Assembly: GCA_024742695.1 (NCBI GenBank)
Contig: JANSXY010000010.1
Coordinates: forward strand, 50,554-114,553
Length of the DNA: 64,000 nucleotides
Direction of reading: 5' to 3'
DNA from: Paracoccaceae bacterium
GTDB lineage: Bacteria > Pseudomonadota > Alphaproteobacteria > Rhodobacterales > Rhodobacteraceae
Shown here: in pieces, positions 9,473 through 17,281 of the stretch
How positions within the stretch are numbered: position 1 is the stretch's first letter
Layout of the letters: every line of letters begins with the position of its first letter
Position numbers and translations under genes: made by a program
The notes under the pieces: model-generated
What the model was told of the DNA's origin: nothing
Seen by the model: the letters and a program-made list of their open reading frames with translations, nothing else
Databases searched by the model: none

Positions 9473-10062
9473 CACAGGCCTCCGGCGGCGACCGGCATCG
9501 CAAGGGAAAACGCGCGGCCCTCGGTGTAGCGGGCTTCGAGCAGTTCGACCTCGATCGTCTCGCCGCGCGCGGTCTCGCCGACATGGTCGATCAGGGCCAG
9601 CGCGCCGTAATCGTCGGCCATCGCCCGCAGCACCCCGGCCAGCACATGGCCGAACCCGGCCACCGTGCCCTGGCAGATCAACGTGAACCGGCCCTGCGAA
9701 TGCGGGATCACCCGGATCGCGGGCAGGCCGATGTCGGGTACCGCCAGTTGCGCGCGGCCCGGCAATTCCTCCAGCGTGTCGATGAAGTCGTGGTAGTCGA
9801 CGCCACCGAAGCGCATCAGCCGGCGCAACCGCTCGACCGAGACCAGCCAGATACCGATATCCTCGAACAGCGCGTCGCGGGGCTTGGACAGCTGCCGCGA
9901 CGCCGCCGAGAGCAGCGATTCGGTGATCGCGTCCGGATAGACCATCATCGCCTCGAAGCCCTCGGGCTCGATCCCCACCTGTTCGGCTACGGAAAGCCAG
10001 ACCTCGGCCCCGTAGGTGTCGCGCAGGAAACACTGGATCGCGCGGTTCATCAGACCGTGCAT
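9472..10062 (-). CDS. H-NOX-fold (HNOB) protein lacking the canonical heme ligands
   Basis: A 196-residue protein beginning MHGLMNRAIQCFLRDTYG, the typical H-NOX/HNOB N-terminus, with family-like spacing throughout. In classical H-NOX proteins a His in the segment (L/M)DxxH is the proximal heme ligand and YxSxR contacts the heme propionates. Here the corresponding segment reads TLEELPGRAQL, with Pro at 101, and no YxSxR is found before GFGHVLAGVL. So canonical heme binding is doubtful; H91 lies ten residues upstream. Coupling to the HNOBA-GGDEF gene suggests it still controls the cyclase, sensing something else or acting structurally. The start at 10062 has a purine-rich ribosome site (GGAGAGGG). 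Confidence 0.85.
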   Translation of the reverse strand: MHGLMNRAIQCFLRDTYGAEVWLSVAEQVGIEPEGFEAMMVYPDAITESLLSAASRQLSKPRDALFEDIGIWLVSVERLRRLMRFGGVDYHDFIDTLEELPGRAQLAVPDIGLPAIRVIPHSQGRFTLICQGTVAGFGHVLAGVLRAMADDYGALALIDHVGETARGETIEVELLEARYTEGRAFSLAMPVAAGGL

Positions 10063-10114
10063 ACCAAACCCTCTCCGTTTCATCGAAAGGCTAGGGCTAC
10101 GGTGTTAACAAAGC

Positions 10115-10149
10115 CCCAAAACCCGCCCGTTCCGGCGCGGCAGGCGGGT
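10115..10149 (-). terminator. Probable rho-independent terminator downstream of the MttB-family gene
   Basis: Read on the minus strand, an ACCCGCC/GGCGGGT inverted repeat (arms 10143-10149 and 10121-10127) is followed by TTTTGGGGCTTT. It lies 75 bp past the end of the MttB-family gene and before the H-NOX gene, so it separates the two transcription units. The poly-T tract is short. Confidence 0.55.
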
Positions 10150-10224
10150 GCCCCGTCCTGATGAAATACCGTTTCGCGACCAAGGGTTGCACCGCAGGCT
10201 GCCGGCGCAACCGACGGCGCGATC

Positions 10225-11778
10225 TCAAAAATCGGTCGGGGCGCCGCCCTCGGCCTTGCGGCGTTCGACGAAGGCCTTCAATTCGTCGTGGATGCCCGGG
10301 TCGAGCGGCGGCGGTTCGAACTCCGCCATGATCGCCTTGAAGACCCGGTGCGCGCGTTCCGGCGTCCAGACCGCGCCGTCGAGTTGCCAGGCCTCGAAAT
10401 TGCGCCAGTCCGAAACGAAGGGCGCGTAGAAGGCCGTGGCGTAGCGATCCTGCGTGTGCTGGCAGCCGAAGTAGTGGCCGTCGGGGCCCACCTCCGCCAC
10501 CGTCTCCACCGCGATGTCCTCGGGTGCGGTGGCCCAGGTCACGGGTTCGAAATAGCGCTGGATCATCTGGATCACCTCGCAATCCATGACGAATTTCTCC
10601 GGGCTGGCGATCAGCCCGCCCTCCAGCCAGCCCGCGGCATGGTAGACCATGTTGGTGCCCGACTGGACCGCGGCCCAGAGGCTGTTCGAGGTTTCCCACA
10701 TCGCCTGGCCATCGGGCACGTTGGCCGCGCAGACGCCGGACGACCGCATCGGCAGCCGGTAGCGGCGCGCGAGTTGCCCGGTCATCTGCGTGGCGCGCAT
10801 GTATTCGGGCGTGCCGAAGGCCGGCGCGCCGGACTTCATGTCGACGTTCGAGGTGAACGTGCCGATCATCACCGGCGCCCCCGGCGCGGCGTACTGGATC
10901 AACGCGATCGCGGCCAGCGCCTCGGCGATCGACAGCGTCACCGCGCCCGACAACGTCACCGGGGCCATCGCGCCGGCCAGGGTGAACGGCGTGACGACCA
11001 CCACCTGCCCCGCCCGCGCCATCCGCAGCGCACCGTCGATCATCGGGAAATCGTGCTTCAGCGGCGAGACGGAGTTAATGTTGGTGTACATTCGCGGGCT
11101 GGCGCGGAACTCCGCCTCGCTCAGCCCGCCGGCGATGCGCACCATCTCCATCGCGTCCTCGACCCGCTCGCGGCCCAACGCGTAGGCATGCACGACCTTG
11201 TCGCTCAGCACGAGCTTCTCGTAGATGCAGTCGAGATGCCGGACCGAGGCGTGAACGTCGATCGGTTCCACCGGGTAGCCGCCGGCGAAGTGGATGCAGT
11301 TGAAATACTGGGTCAGCTTGATCAGGCTGCGGAAACCCTCCATGAAGCCCGAAACCTTGCCGGTCTCGAGATCCCAGTAGTTCGGCGGCGACGACACGTT
11401 GCCGAAAAAGATGTTGCTGCCCTCGAACGGCAGCGCGCGGGCGGGATTGCGCGGCGTGATCGTGAAGCTTTGCGGCGCGCGGGCCACCATCTCGGTGACG
11501 AAATCCTCGTCGAGGAAGACCTGGCTGCCCTCGACCCGGCAGCCCGCCTGCCGGAACAGGCCCAGCGCCTCGTCGTTGAGAAACCGGATGCCGATCTCCG
11601 CCAGGATGCGCATGGCGCCGCGATGGATCGCCTCCACCCCCTCGGGGCCGAGCGGTTCGGTCGGCCGGTCGGGGTTGACCGGAATGCGCCACGGCATCTG
11701 GTCGACGGCCTGCGTGCCCGCCCGCCGCGCATGTCCCGCGCGGCCGCCCGCGCGCTTGCGCCGCCCGTCCTCGGCCAT
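10225..11778 (-). CDS. MttB-family (trimethylamine methyltransferase-like) protein, non-pyrrolysine
   Basis: This 517-residue protein belongs to the MttB superfamily of corrinoid-dependent methyltransferases. Recognisable parts are GVEAIHRGAMRILAEIGIRF near the N-terminus, TPRNPARALPFEG, VVVVTPFTLAGAMAPV and the C-terminal region with FGCQHTQDRYATAFYAPF. Archaeal MttB has an in-frame amber codon read as pyrrolysine. This gene has none, so it belongs with the non-Pyl homologues; characterised ones demethylate quaternary amines such as glycine betaine or carnitine. No corrinoid protein or corrinoid methyltransferase partner is encoded nearby. The first ~30 residues are unusually basic (RRKRAGGRAGHARRAG), so the true start could be further in, for instance near MPWRIPVNPD. 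Confidence 0.85.
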   Translation of the reverse strand: MAEDGRRKRAGGRAGHARRAGTQAVDQMPWRIPVNPDRPTEPLGPEGVEAIHRGAMRILAEIGIRFLNDEALGLFRQAGCRVEGSQVFLDEDFVTEMVARAPQSFTITPRNPARALPFEGSNIFFGNVSSPPNYWDLETGKVSGFMEGFRSLIKLTQYFNCIHFAGGYPVEPIDVHASVRHLDCIYEKLVLSDKVVHAYALGRERVEDAMEMVRIAGGLSEAEFRASPRMYTNINSVSPLKHDFPMIDGALRMARAGQVVVVTPFTLAGAMAPVTLSGAVTLSIAEALAAIALIQYAAPGAPVMIGTFTSNVDMKSGAPAFGTPEYMRATQMTGQLARRYRLPMRSSGVCAANVPDGQAMWETSNSLWAAVQSGTNMVYHAAGWLEGGLIASPEKFVMDCEVIQMIQRYFEPVTWATAPEDIAVETVAEVGPDGHYFGCQHTQDRYATAFYAPFVSDWRNFEAWQLDGAVWTPERAHRVFKAIMAEFEPPPLDPGIHDELKAFVERRKAEGGAPTDF

Positions 11779-11900
11779 GATCCTCTCCCCTTCGAGATCC
11801 GCGTTTCCCGTGCAGGTTCGGCCCACGCGGGTCCGGCGGCGTTGCGCCGGGCGACGCGGAAGCGTCGTTTTTGGACCACCCGGGCGCGACCTGTCCGCGA

Positions 11901-12596
11901 TCAGCCGAGGCCGAGCCAGGCGGGAAGGTGGCCGATGTCGGGCAGGACGGCATCGGCGAGCGGCGCAAGATCGTCGTGCGTGGCAAGGCCGGTCAGCACG
12001 GCGACACAGGCCATCCCCGCGGCGCGGCCCGCATGCAGGTCATGCGCGCTGTCGCCGACCATCACGACCTGCCGCGGATCGAGCCGCGCCGCCCGCGCGA
12101 ACGCCAGAAGCGGACCGGGCGCGGGCTTGGCCCCGTGGCCGGAATCGCTGCCCGCGACGAAGTCGAACAGCGGTTCCACACCCACCGCGGCCAGATGCGA
12201 CCGCGCCGAGTGTTCGGCATCGTTGGTCGCGACGCCAAGCGCGAGGCCCGCCGCGCGCAGCCGCGACAGCAGCGGCACCAGCGGCACCGCCTCGGTCATC
12301 GGCGCATCGGCGGCCAATGCGTTCATCCGCGCCACCAGCGCGAGCGTGCTGGCGCCGGGAAGGTGCGGCAGCAGCACCTCGGCGATTTCCTCGGGCGTAT
12401 GGGCGATCACCGGACTGGCGGGGTCGAAGACGCCGCTTTCCATGTCGTAGCCGGCGACATCGGCAAGCGTGGCCGCCCGCGCGGCATCGCCGCCGGACAG
12501 GTCGAGGAACAGGCCCTGCGCCCAGCTGCCCCAGGTTCCCTGGAAATCGAAAAGGGTTCCGTCCTTGTCGAACAGCACACCGCGAATCTGGGGCAT
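11901..12596 (-). CDS. HAD-superfamily hydrolase, phosphoglycolate phosphatase-like
   Basis: A 231-residue HAD phosphatase. Motif I reads FDKDGTLFDF (nucleophile D10, acid/base D12), motif II is the Thr in GVATND, the motif III Lys is in GAKPAPGP and motif IV is VGDSAHD. The helical cap between motifs I and II puts it in the subfamily with Gph and PGMB-like enzymes. The likely substrate is a small phosphorylated metabolite, possibly 2-phosphoglycolate; specificity cannot be read from sequence. It stands alone between the MttB-family gene and the DUF3572 gene on the same strand. Confidence 0.88.
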   Translation of the reverse strand: MPQIRGVLFDKDGTLFDFQGTWGSWAQGLFLDLSGGDAARAATLADVAGYDMESGVFDPASPVIAHTPEEIAEVLLPHLPGASTLALVARMNALAADAPMTEAVPLVPLLSRLRAAGLALGVATNDAEHSARSHLAAVGVEPLFDFVAGSDSGHGAKPAPGPLLAFARAARLDPRQVVMVGDSAHDLHAGRAAGMACVAVLTGLATHDDLAPLADAVLPDIGHLPAWLGLG

Positions 12597-12734
12597 TGCG
12601 TTTCCTCCCGCGGCGCAGGATGCGCTGCCGCCCGGCCCGATGCAACGTGCCCCGGCCCCCGATCAACCGGTTGACGCGGCGTTAGGAATCGTTGACGCGC
12701 CGGTGCGGACAGGCGCCACGGGCGACCGCGCGGG

Positions 12735-13019
12735 TCAGGCCCAGTCGGCCAGGTTGGCGCCGGGCAGGGCGGCGCGGGCGCTCAGCGGCGCCTCGTAGGA
12801 CAGACCGGCGGCATCGCAGAAGGCCACGATCCAGGCATCGTCCATCAGCAGGAAATCGAGCACCGATCCAAGGAAGCCCGGATCGCCGGCACCGGCGCGC
12901 AGCGCGTCCCTGTCGGCTCCCGTCGCACCCAGGAACACCGGCAGCAGCTCGTCGTTGCCGGCGATCCACGCCAGCGCCTCCAGCGCCAGGGTTTCGGCAT
13001 TTTCCCGGTTCATCGCCAT
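12735..13019 (-). CDS. DUF3572-family protein
   Basis: A 94-residue acidic protein resembling the DUF3572 family of Alphaproteobacteria, with ENAETLALEALAWIAGND at residues 6-23 and DPGFLGSVLDFLLMDDAWI in the middle. It has no signal peptide or membrane segment and no known function. It is divergently transcribed from pleD, an arrangement I recall from related genomes, which may mean shared regulation. Start choice is between MAMNREN (13019) and MNREN (13013). Confidence 0.8.
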   Translation of the reverse strand: MAMNRENAETLALEALAWIAGNDELLPVFLGATGADRDALRAGAGDPGFLGSVLDFLLMDDAWIVAFCDAAGLSYEAPLSARAALPGANLADWA

Positions 13020-13117
13020 CTTCGGAGCCCGTTTCCTCGCTGCCGGAAAGGATTTCTTAACCTTTGCCGAAAAGGATGAACGGCAAGCAAAGACAAGTAA
13101 ACCGTGCGGAGAGGATC

Positions 13118-14497
13118 ATGGCGGGCAAGATCATGATCGTGGACGACGTGGCAACCAACAGGATCGTCCTGAAGGTAAAGCTTGCCTCGGCGGCCTACGA
13201 AACGGTCCAGGCCGCCAACGGGACCGACGCGATCCGGATCGCGCGGCAGGCCCGGCCCGACCTCATCCTGCTCGACGTCCAGCTTCCCGATATCGACGGA
13301 ATCGAAGTGTGCAAGCGGCTGAAGGCCGATCCCGCCACGCGCACGATCCCGGTGGTGATGATCACCGCGTTCCGCGACCCGGACGCACGGCTGCGCGGAT
13401 TGCGTGCCGGGGCGGAAGAGTTCATGACCAAGCCGCTGGACGAGCACCTGCTGCTGGCCCGGCTGCGCAGCCTGCTGCGCGCCCGCGAGACCGAGGAGGA
13501 GCTGAAGCTGCGCGACACGACCTGGCGCGATCTCGGCTTCGCCGAGGCGACGGGCGCGTTCGACGCGCCGGCCAACATCGTGCTGGTCGGCGGGCGGCGC
13601 GAACGCACGCTGATGCTGCGCCGCGATCTGGCCCGAACCTTCGGGCCGCATGTGTCAGCGATGGACCGCGAAGAGGTGATGGCCGGCGCCTCGGGGCTCG
13701 GCCCGACCGACCTGTTCGTGATCCCGGCGGACATGGACCGCCCCGGCGACGGCCTGCGGCTGATGTCGGAGCTGCGGGCACGGCCGGCCAGCCGGCATGC
13801 CGCGATCTGCATCCTCGTCGGCCCCGACGCGCGGGAAACCGCGGCCGTCGCGCTCGATCTCGGCGCCAACGACCTCTTGGCGATCGATGCGCCGGTGGAA
13901 GAGGTCGCGATCCGCCTGCAGACCCAGATCCGCCGCAAGCGGATCGGCGATCGTCTGCGCGCCAGCATGGCCGACGGGTTCCGTCTGGCGCTGATCGACC
14001 CGCTCACCGGGCTCTACAACCGCCGTTACGCGCTGCCGCATGTCGCGCGCATCGCTGAACGCGCCCAGCAGACCGGGCGCAGCTTCGCGGTCATGCTGCT
14101 CGATCTCGATCGCTTCAAGTCGGTCAACGATACCTGGGGCCATGCCGCCGGCGACGCCGTTCTGGTCGAGGTCGCGCAGCGCCTGAAGGGCAGCCTGCGC
14201 AGCGTCGACCTCGTGGCCCGGATCGGCGGCGAGGAGTTCCTCATCGCGCTGCCCGACACCTCGCTGGAGGCCGCGCGCACGACCGCCGAGCGGTTGCGCG
14301 GCATCATCGAGGAACGGCCGGTGCGGCTGCCCGGCAGCCTTGGCGAGATCAACGTCACCGCCTCGCTCGGTCTGGCGATGGGCGGCAACGCCGGCGTCGC
14401 GGTGGAACAGGTCGTCGATTTCGCCGACCAGGCGCTGCTCGGTTCGAAATCCGACGGACGCAACCTCGTCACCGTGGGCGGCAGCGCCGCGGCCTGA
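13118..14497 (+). CDS. pleD: PleD-type response regulator diguanylate cyclase (REC-REC-GGDEF)
   Basis: The 459-residue protein has the PleD architecture. The first receiver (1-~120) holds the acidic pair D9/D10, phospho-acceptor D53 in LLDVQLPD and K105. A second, degenerate receiver spans ~150-270. The GGDEF domain carries GGEEF at 370-374 and an RxxD inhibitory site at 361-364. In Caulobacter PleD, phosphorylation drives dimerisation and c-di-GMP synthesis during the motile-to-sessile switch. No histidine kinase is adjacent. The ATG at 13118 follows GGAGAGG and leaves the first receiver intact; a longer frame upstream is not needed. Confidence 0.92.
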   Translation: MAGKIMIVDDVATNRIVLKVKLASAAYETVQAANGTDAIRIARQARPDLILLDVQLPDIDGIEVCKRLKADPATRTIPVVMITAFRDPDARLRGLRAGAEEFMTKPLDEHLLLARLRSLLRARETEEELKLRDTTWRDLGFAEATGAFDAPANIVLVGGRRERTLMLRRDLARTFGPHVSAMDREEVMAGASGLGPTDLFVIPADMDRPGDGLRLMSELRARPASRHAAICILVGPDARETAAVALDLGANDLLAIDAPVEEVAIRLQTQIRRKRIGDRLRASMADGFRLALIDPLTGLYNRRYALPHVARIAERAQQTGRSFAVMLLDLDRFKSVNDTWGHAAGDAVLVEVAQRLKGSLRSVDLVARIGGEEFLIALPDTSLEAARTTAERLRGIIEERPVRLPGSLGEINVTASLGLAMGGNAGVAVEQVVDFADQALLGSKSDGRNLVTVGGSAAA

Positions 14498-14520
14498 GGC
14501 CGCGGGCCGGGTGCCGCGCG

Positions 14521-15048
14521 TCAGTCGCGCGCGCGCAGCGGCGCGCGGCGGCGGATCGCGGCCTCCAGGTCGTCGGCATAGGCGCGGCGCGCTTCCGGCC
14601 CCATGGCATCCAGTTGGTCGAGGATTCGCTCGGCGCCGACCTGCAGCATTCGCGCCGCCCGGTCGCGCTGCCGGCCAAGCGCCCGTTCGACCGCCGCGCG
14701 GTCGAAGGGATCGCTGCGCAGCGCGTCGAGGAAGGCGCGGGTGTCGGCCACAACGGCCTGGCGGATCTCGCCCCTGTCGCGCAGGTTGCTGAGCATCTCG
14801 CGGCGCAGCGCGCGCTTGGTCTCGGCCGGAAGCGCCTCGTAGACCAGCCCGAGCCCGGCATCGCCGATGACCCGCCGCTCCGGCGCCATCCGGTGATTCA
14901 GCCCGGCCCCGGCGATAGCCCCCAGAAGGACAAGGTTCAGGACCAGCGACCCGATCAGGATCGCGCGGGTCCAGCCGCCGGTTCCGGTCCGCGGCGCCGG
15001 TGGCGGCGACGCGCCGTCGCCCGGTCGCGGGGTGCCCTCGTCGCTCAT
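14521..15048 (-). CDS. Spy/CpxP-like periplasmic (heavy-metal sensor type) protein, membrane-anchored
   Basis: A 175-residue protein with a Pro-rich cytoplasmic N-terminus, one transmembrane segment (~28-48, ILIGSLVLNLVLLGAIAGAG) and a helical, Arg/Glu-rich periplasmic domain. The domain resembles the 'periplasmic heavy metal sensor' (Spy/CpxP/CnrX-like) family, as in LPAETKRALRREML. It is the last gene of a three-gene unit with an ECF sigma factor and a small membrane protein, and its start overlaps the preceding stop by 4 bp. By analogy with CnrX it may sense a periplasmic stress that controls the sigma factor. That role is inferred; no metal-ligand set is obvious. Confidence 0.75.
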   Translation of the reverse strand: MSDEGTPRPGDGASPPPAPRTGTGGWTRAILIGSLVLNLVLLGAIAGAGLNHRMAPERRVIGDAGLGLVYEALPAETKRALRREMLSNLRDRGEIRQAVVADTRAFLDALRSDPFDRAAVERALGRQRDRAARMLQVGAERILDQLDAMGPEARRAYADDLEAAIRRRAPLRARD

Positions 15049-15434
15049 GCCTCCGCCTCCAGGTCGAGGATCAGCGAAAACACCCCGTCGGCGCCCAGAT
15101 CGGCGTCGAGGATTGCCCCGGCGCCCCCCCAAAGCTCGGTCGAGGCGGCGCCCAGCGCGCCGATCCCGGAAAACCCGATCCACAGCCCGGCGACACCGGC
15201 GGCCAGCAACCCGCCGGCCCCGCCCCAGCCGCCAAGCACCCCGATCAGCGCCCGCCAGCCCGACGAGCCCGCCGCCGCGGCCCCGGTGTCGCGCCCGGCC
15301 GCCGGCCGCGCGGCCTGAACCGCCTCGGCCTCGGCCAGTACCCGCGCCAGAACGTCCGGGCCGGGTTCGGGCGGCCGCGCGCGCGCGGCGGCGAAGAAGG
15401 GCTCCAGTACCCGGTCGTCCTCGCGTTCAGTCAT
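15045..15434 (-). CDS. Small membrane protein between the ECF sigma factor and Spy-like genes; possible anti-sigma factor
   Basis: This 129-residue protein has an acidic N-terminal segment (MTEREDDRVLEPFFAAARA), a linker, one or two hydrophobic segments (~73-105, rich in Gly/Ala/Trp) and an acidic C-terminus. Position, size and topology fit a single-pass anti-sigma factor for the gene upstream, but no HxxxCxxC zinc signature is present and I cannot assign a named family. It overlaps the sigma gene by 8 bp (start at 15434; MAM at 15440 is an alternative) and the next gene by 4 bp, so it is translationally coupled to both. Confidence 0.7.
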   Translation of the reverse strand: MTEREDDRVLEPFFAAARARPPEPGPDVLARVLAEAEAVQAARPAAGRDTGAAAAGSSGWRALIGVLGGWGGAGGLLAAGVAGLWIGFSGIGALGAASTELWGGAGAILDADLGADGVFSLILDLEAEA

Positions 15435-16011
15435 CGCCATATCCCAATTCCTCCCGACGTCCCGCCAGCAGCGCGGCCAGCGCCCGCTTGCCACGCGCCG
15501 TCAGGCTTTCTACCGCCTCGACCCCGATGCCGAGGATATCGGCAATCTCGGGGTTCGACAGGCCCTCGATATGCCGCAAGACCACCGCCTGTCGCTGGCG
15601 TTCCGGCAAGCTCATCAACGCGGCCTCCAGGGCCGCTGCGCGATCGGCCTCGATCAGGGTGCTGACCGGGGCCGGGGCGCCATCGGCGACCTCGCCGGCG
15701 GCCTCCAGCCCCACGCCGCGCCGCCGCCGCAGCCGGTCGGTGCACAGGTTCACCGTGACCCGGTAGAGCCAGGTCGACACCCGCGCCACCCCCGGCCGCC
15801 AGTCCGGCGCGATCCGCCACAGCCGCAGCATCGCCTCCTGCGCGACATCCTCGGCCTCGGCCGCGTCCCCCAGCATCCGCTGCGCGACGCGCAGCGCCAC
15901 CGGCGTCAGCCGCAGCGTCAGCGCCCGCGCCGCAGCCGCCTCGCCGGCCGCGAACCGGGCCAGCAAGTCGTCGTCGGAGGTATCGTCGGTCAGGTCGAAG
16001 GCCATGGCCAT
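15427..16011 (-). CDS. ECF-type RNA polymerase sigma factor (sigma-70 family)
   Basis: A 194-residue sigma factor. Region 2 contains DVAQEAMLRLWRIAPDW and the -10 recognition helix STWLYRVTVNLCTDRLRRRR. Region 4 has LPERQRQAVVLRHIEGLSNPEIADILGI, a standard sigma-4 helix-turn-helix. No sigma 1.1 or region 3 is present, so it is a group IV (extracytoplasmic function) factor. It heads a three-gene overlapping unit with a putative anti-sigma factor and a Spy-like periplasmic protein, and an EF-hand protein gene lies just upstream. Start may be MAMAF (16011) or MAF (16005). Confidence 0.9.
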   Translation of the reverse strand: MAMAFDLTDDTSDDDLLARFAAGEAAAARALTLRLTPVALRVAQRMLGDAAEAEDVAQEAMLRLWRIAPDWRPGVARVSTWLYRVTVNLCTDRLRRRRGVGLEAAGEVADGAPAPVSTLIEADRAAALEAALMSLPERQRQAVVLRHIEGLSNPEIADILGIGVEAVESLTARGKRALAALLAGRREELGYGDD

Positions 16012-16090
16012 GTCGGCAGCGCTACCGCGAATTCCGGGGCCGGGCAATCGGACGGCGAGCCCGCCCGCCGCCCGACCCGCGCCGCCCGTA

Positions 16091-16657
16091 TCAGTTGTGG
16101 CCGCGCATCCAGCGGCCCTCGCCTTGGCCACGGCCCTCGCCCATGCCGCGCAGTTTCGCGAACATGCCGCGCGCCTGCGCGATCTCGTCTTCGGTGATCG
16201 CGCCGTCCTCGTCGGCATCGATCGCCGCGAACAGCCGGTGACCCAGCGGAAGATCGGGCAGTTCCGTCACCGCCAGCTTGCCGTCGCCGTCGCTGTCCAT
16301 GTTCTGGATCTGCCGCTCGGCCCGGATGACGAACCGGTCCTTCATGCCCTGCACCATACGCTCGGCCATCTCCTCCACCGAGATGAAGCCGTCGCCATCG
16401 GCATCGAGCGCCGCGATCTCGGCCGCGCGCAGCGCCGCAAGCTCTTCCGCCGTCACCTTGCCATCGCCATCGGCATCGGCCGCGGCGAAATCGAAGCGCG
16501 GCTGCATCGCGCCGTCCCCCATGCCCTGCATCCGCTCCATCCGGTCGCCGCCGTGGCGGCCCCAGCCCTTGGCATCGGCGAGCGCGCCGGTCGGAACGGC
16601 CAGTGCCGCCGCACCGAGCGCCAGTGCCGAAACGGTCAGGATCGTGAACTTGGTCAT
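16091..16657 (-). CDS. Secreted EF-hand calcium-binding protein
   Basis: A 188-residue exported protein: signal peptide ~1-27 (cleavage after ALA in GALADAKG), then four EF-hand loops at about 61-72, 85-96, 121-132 and 147-158, each starting D-x-D/E-x-D-G. Loops 1-3 have the full ligand pattern ending in Glu. Loop 4 (DADEDGAITEDE) is also complete. The C-terminus is Gly/Arg/Met-rich. It should bind Ca2+ in the periplasm. It lies 79 bp upstream of the ECF sigma gene in the same direction, suggesting membership in the same envelope-response locus. Confidence 0.88.
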   Translation of the reverse strand: MTKFTILTVSALALGAAALAVPTGALADAKGWGRHGGDRMERMQGMGDGAMQPRFDFAAADADGDGKVTAEELAALRAAEIAALDADGDGFISVEEMAERMVQGMKDRFVIRAERQIQNMDSDGDGKLAVTELPDLPLGHRLFAAIDADEDGAITEDEIAQARGMFAKLRGMGEGRGQGEGRWMRGHN

Positions 16658-16860
16658 CGTCGTTCTCCTTCAGGTAGCGGGGCGTTTGTGCCCGTCGATG
16701 TCCATGAAACGGGCGGTGCCCGGATTTCCGTCGCCGGGCGGCGGGATTTTGCGACATCTTTACGCGGCGACGGCAAAAGTGGTTCCGCTGCCCGGCCGCG
16801 CCTGCGATAAGCGGACGGTAAGCGGGGCCGGCCCGGAGGCCGGCAAGCGAAGGCGGACCC

Positions 16861-17280
16861 ATGCGCGACGACAGCTACCACGATGACGCCACCGCCCCGG
16901 TGGCGGAGGATGACCGGCCGATGGGCCGGGCGATGATGCGCGGCTGGCGCCGCCGCTGTCCCTGCTGCGGCGCCGGGCCGATGCTGCGCGGCTATCTGTC
17001 GGTGCGCGAAAGCTGCCCGGTCTGCGGCGAGGCGCTGCACCACCAGCGCGCCGACGACGGGCCGGCCTATCTGACGATCCTGATCGTCGGGCACCTGATG
17101 GCGCCGCTGATCCTGGCGGCCTTCATGTCCTGGCGGCCCGATCCGATGATCCTGGCTACCGTTTTCGCGGTCGGCACGGTCGGGTTGTCGCTGTACCTTC
17201 TGCCGCGGCTCAAGGGCATGATGGTGGGCATCCAGTGGGCCAAACGGATGCACGGCTTCGGCCGTCCCGACGAGGCCTGA
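16861..17280 (+). CDS. DUF983-family membrane protein
   Basis: A 139-residue protein. A Cys4 zinc-ribbon-like motif (CPCCGAGP, then CPVCGEAL about 20 residues later) precedes two transmembrane segments (~72-92 and ~98-116), the standard DUF983 layout. Function is unknown; the family occurs widely in Alphaproteobacteria, often near cytochrome oxidase or NUDIX genes. It is followed at once (1 bp after the stop) by the NUDIX gene, so the two form one unit. Confidence 0.85.
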   Translation: MRDDSYHDDATAPVAEDDRPMGRAMMRGWRRRCPCCGAGPMLRGYLSVRESCPVCGEALHHQRADDGPAYLTILIVGHLMAPLILAAFMSWRPDPMILATVFAVGTVGLSLYLLPRLKGMMVGIQWAKRMHGFGRPDEA

Positions 17281-17281
17281 G

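Noticed and set aside
10225..11778. Pyrrolysine-type MttB with in-frame amber codon
   Set aside because: The frame is continuous over 517 codons without an internal TAG, so it is a non-Pyl homologue.
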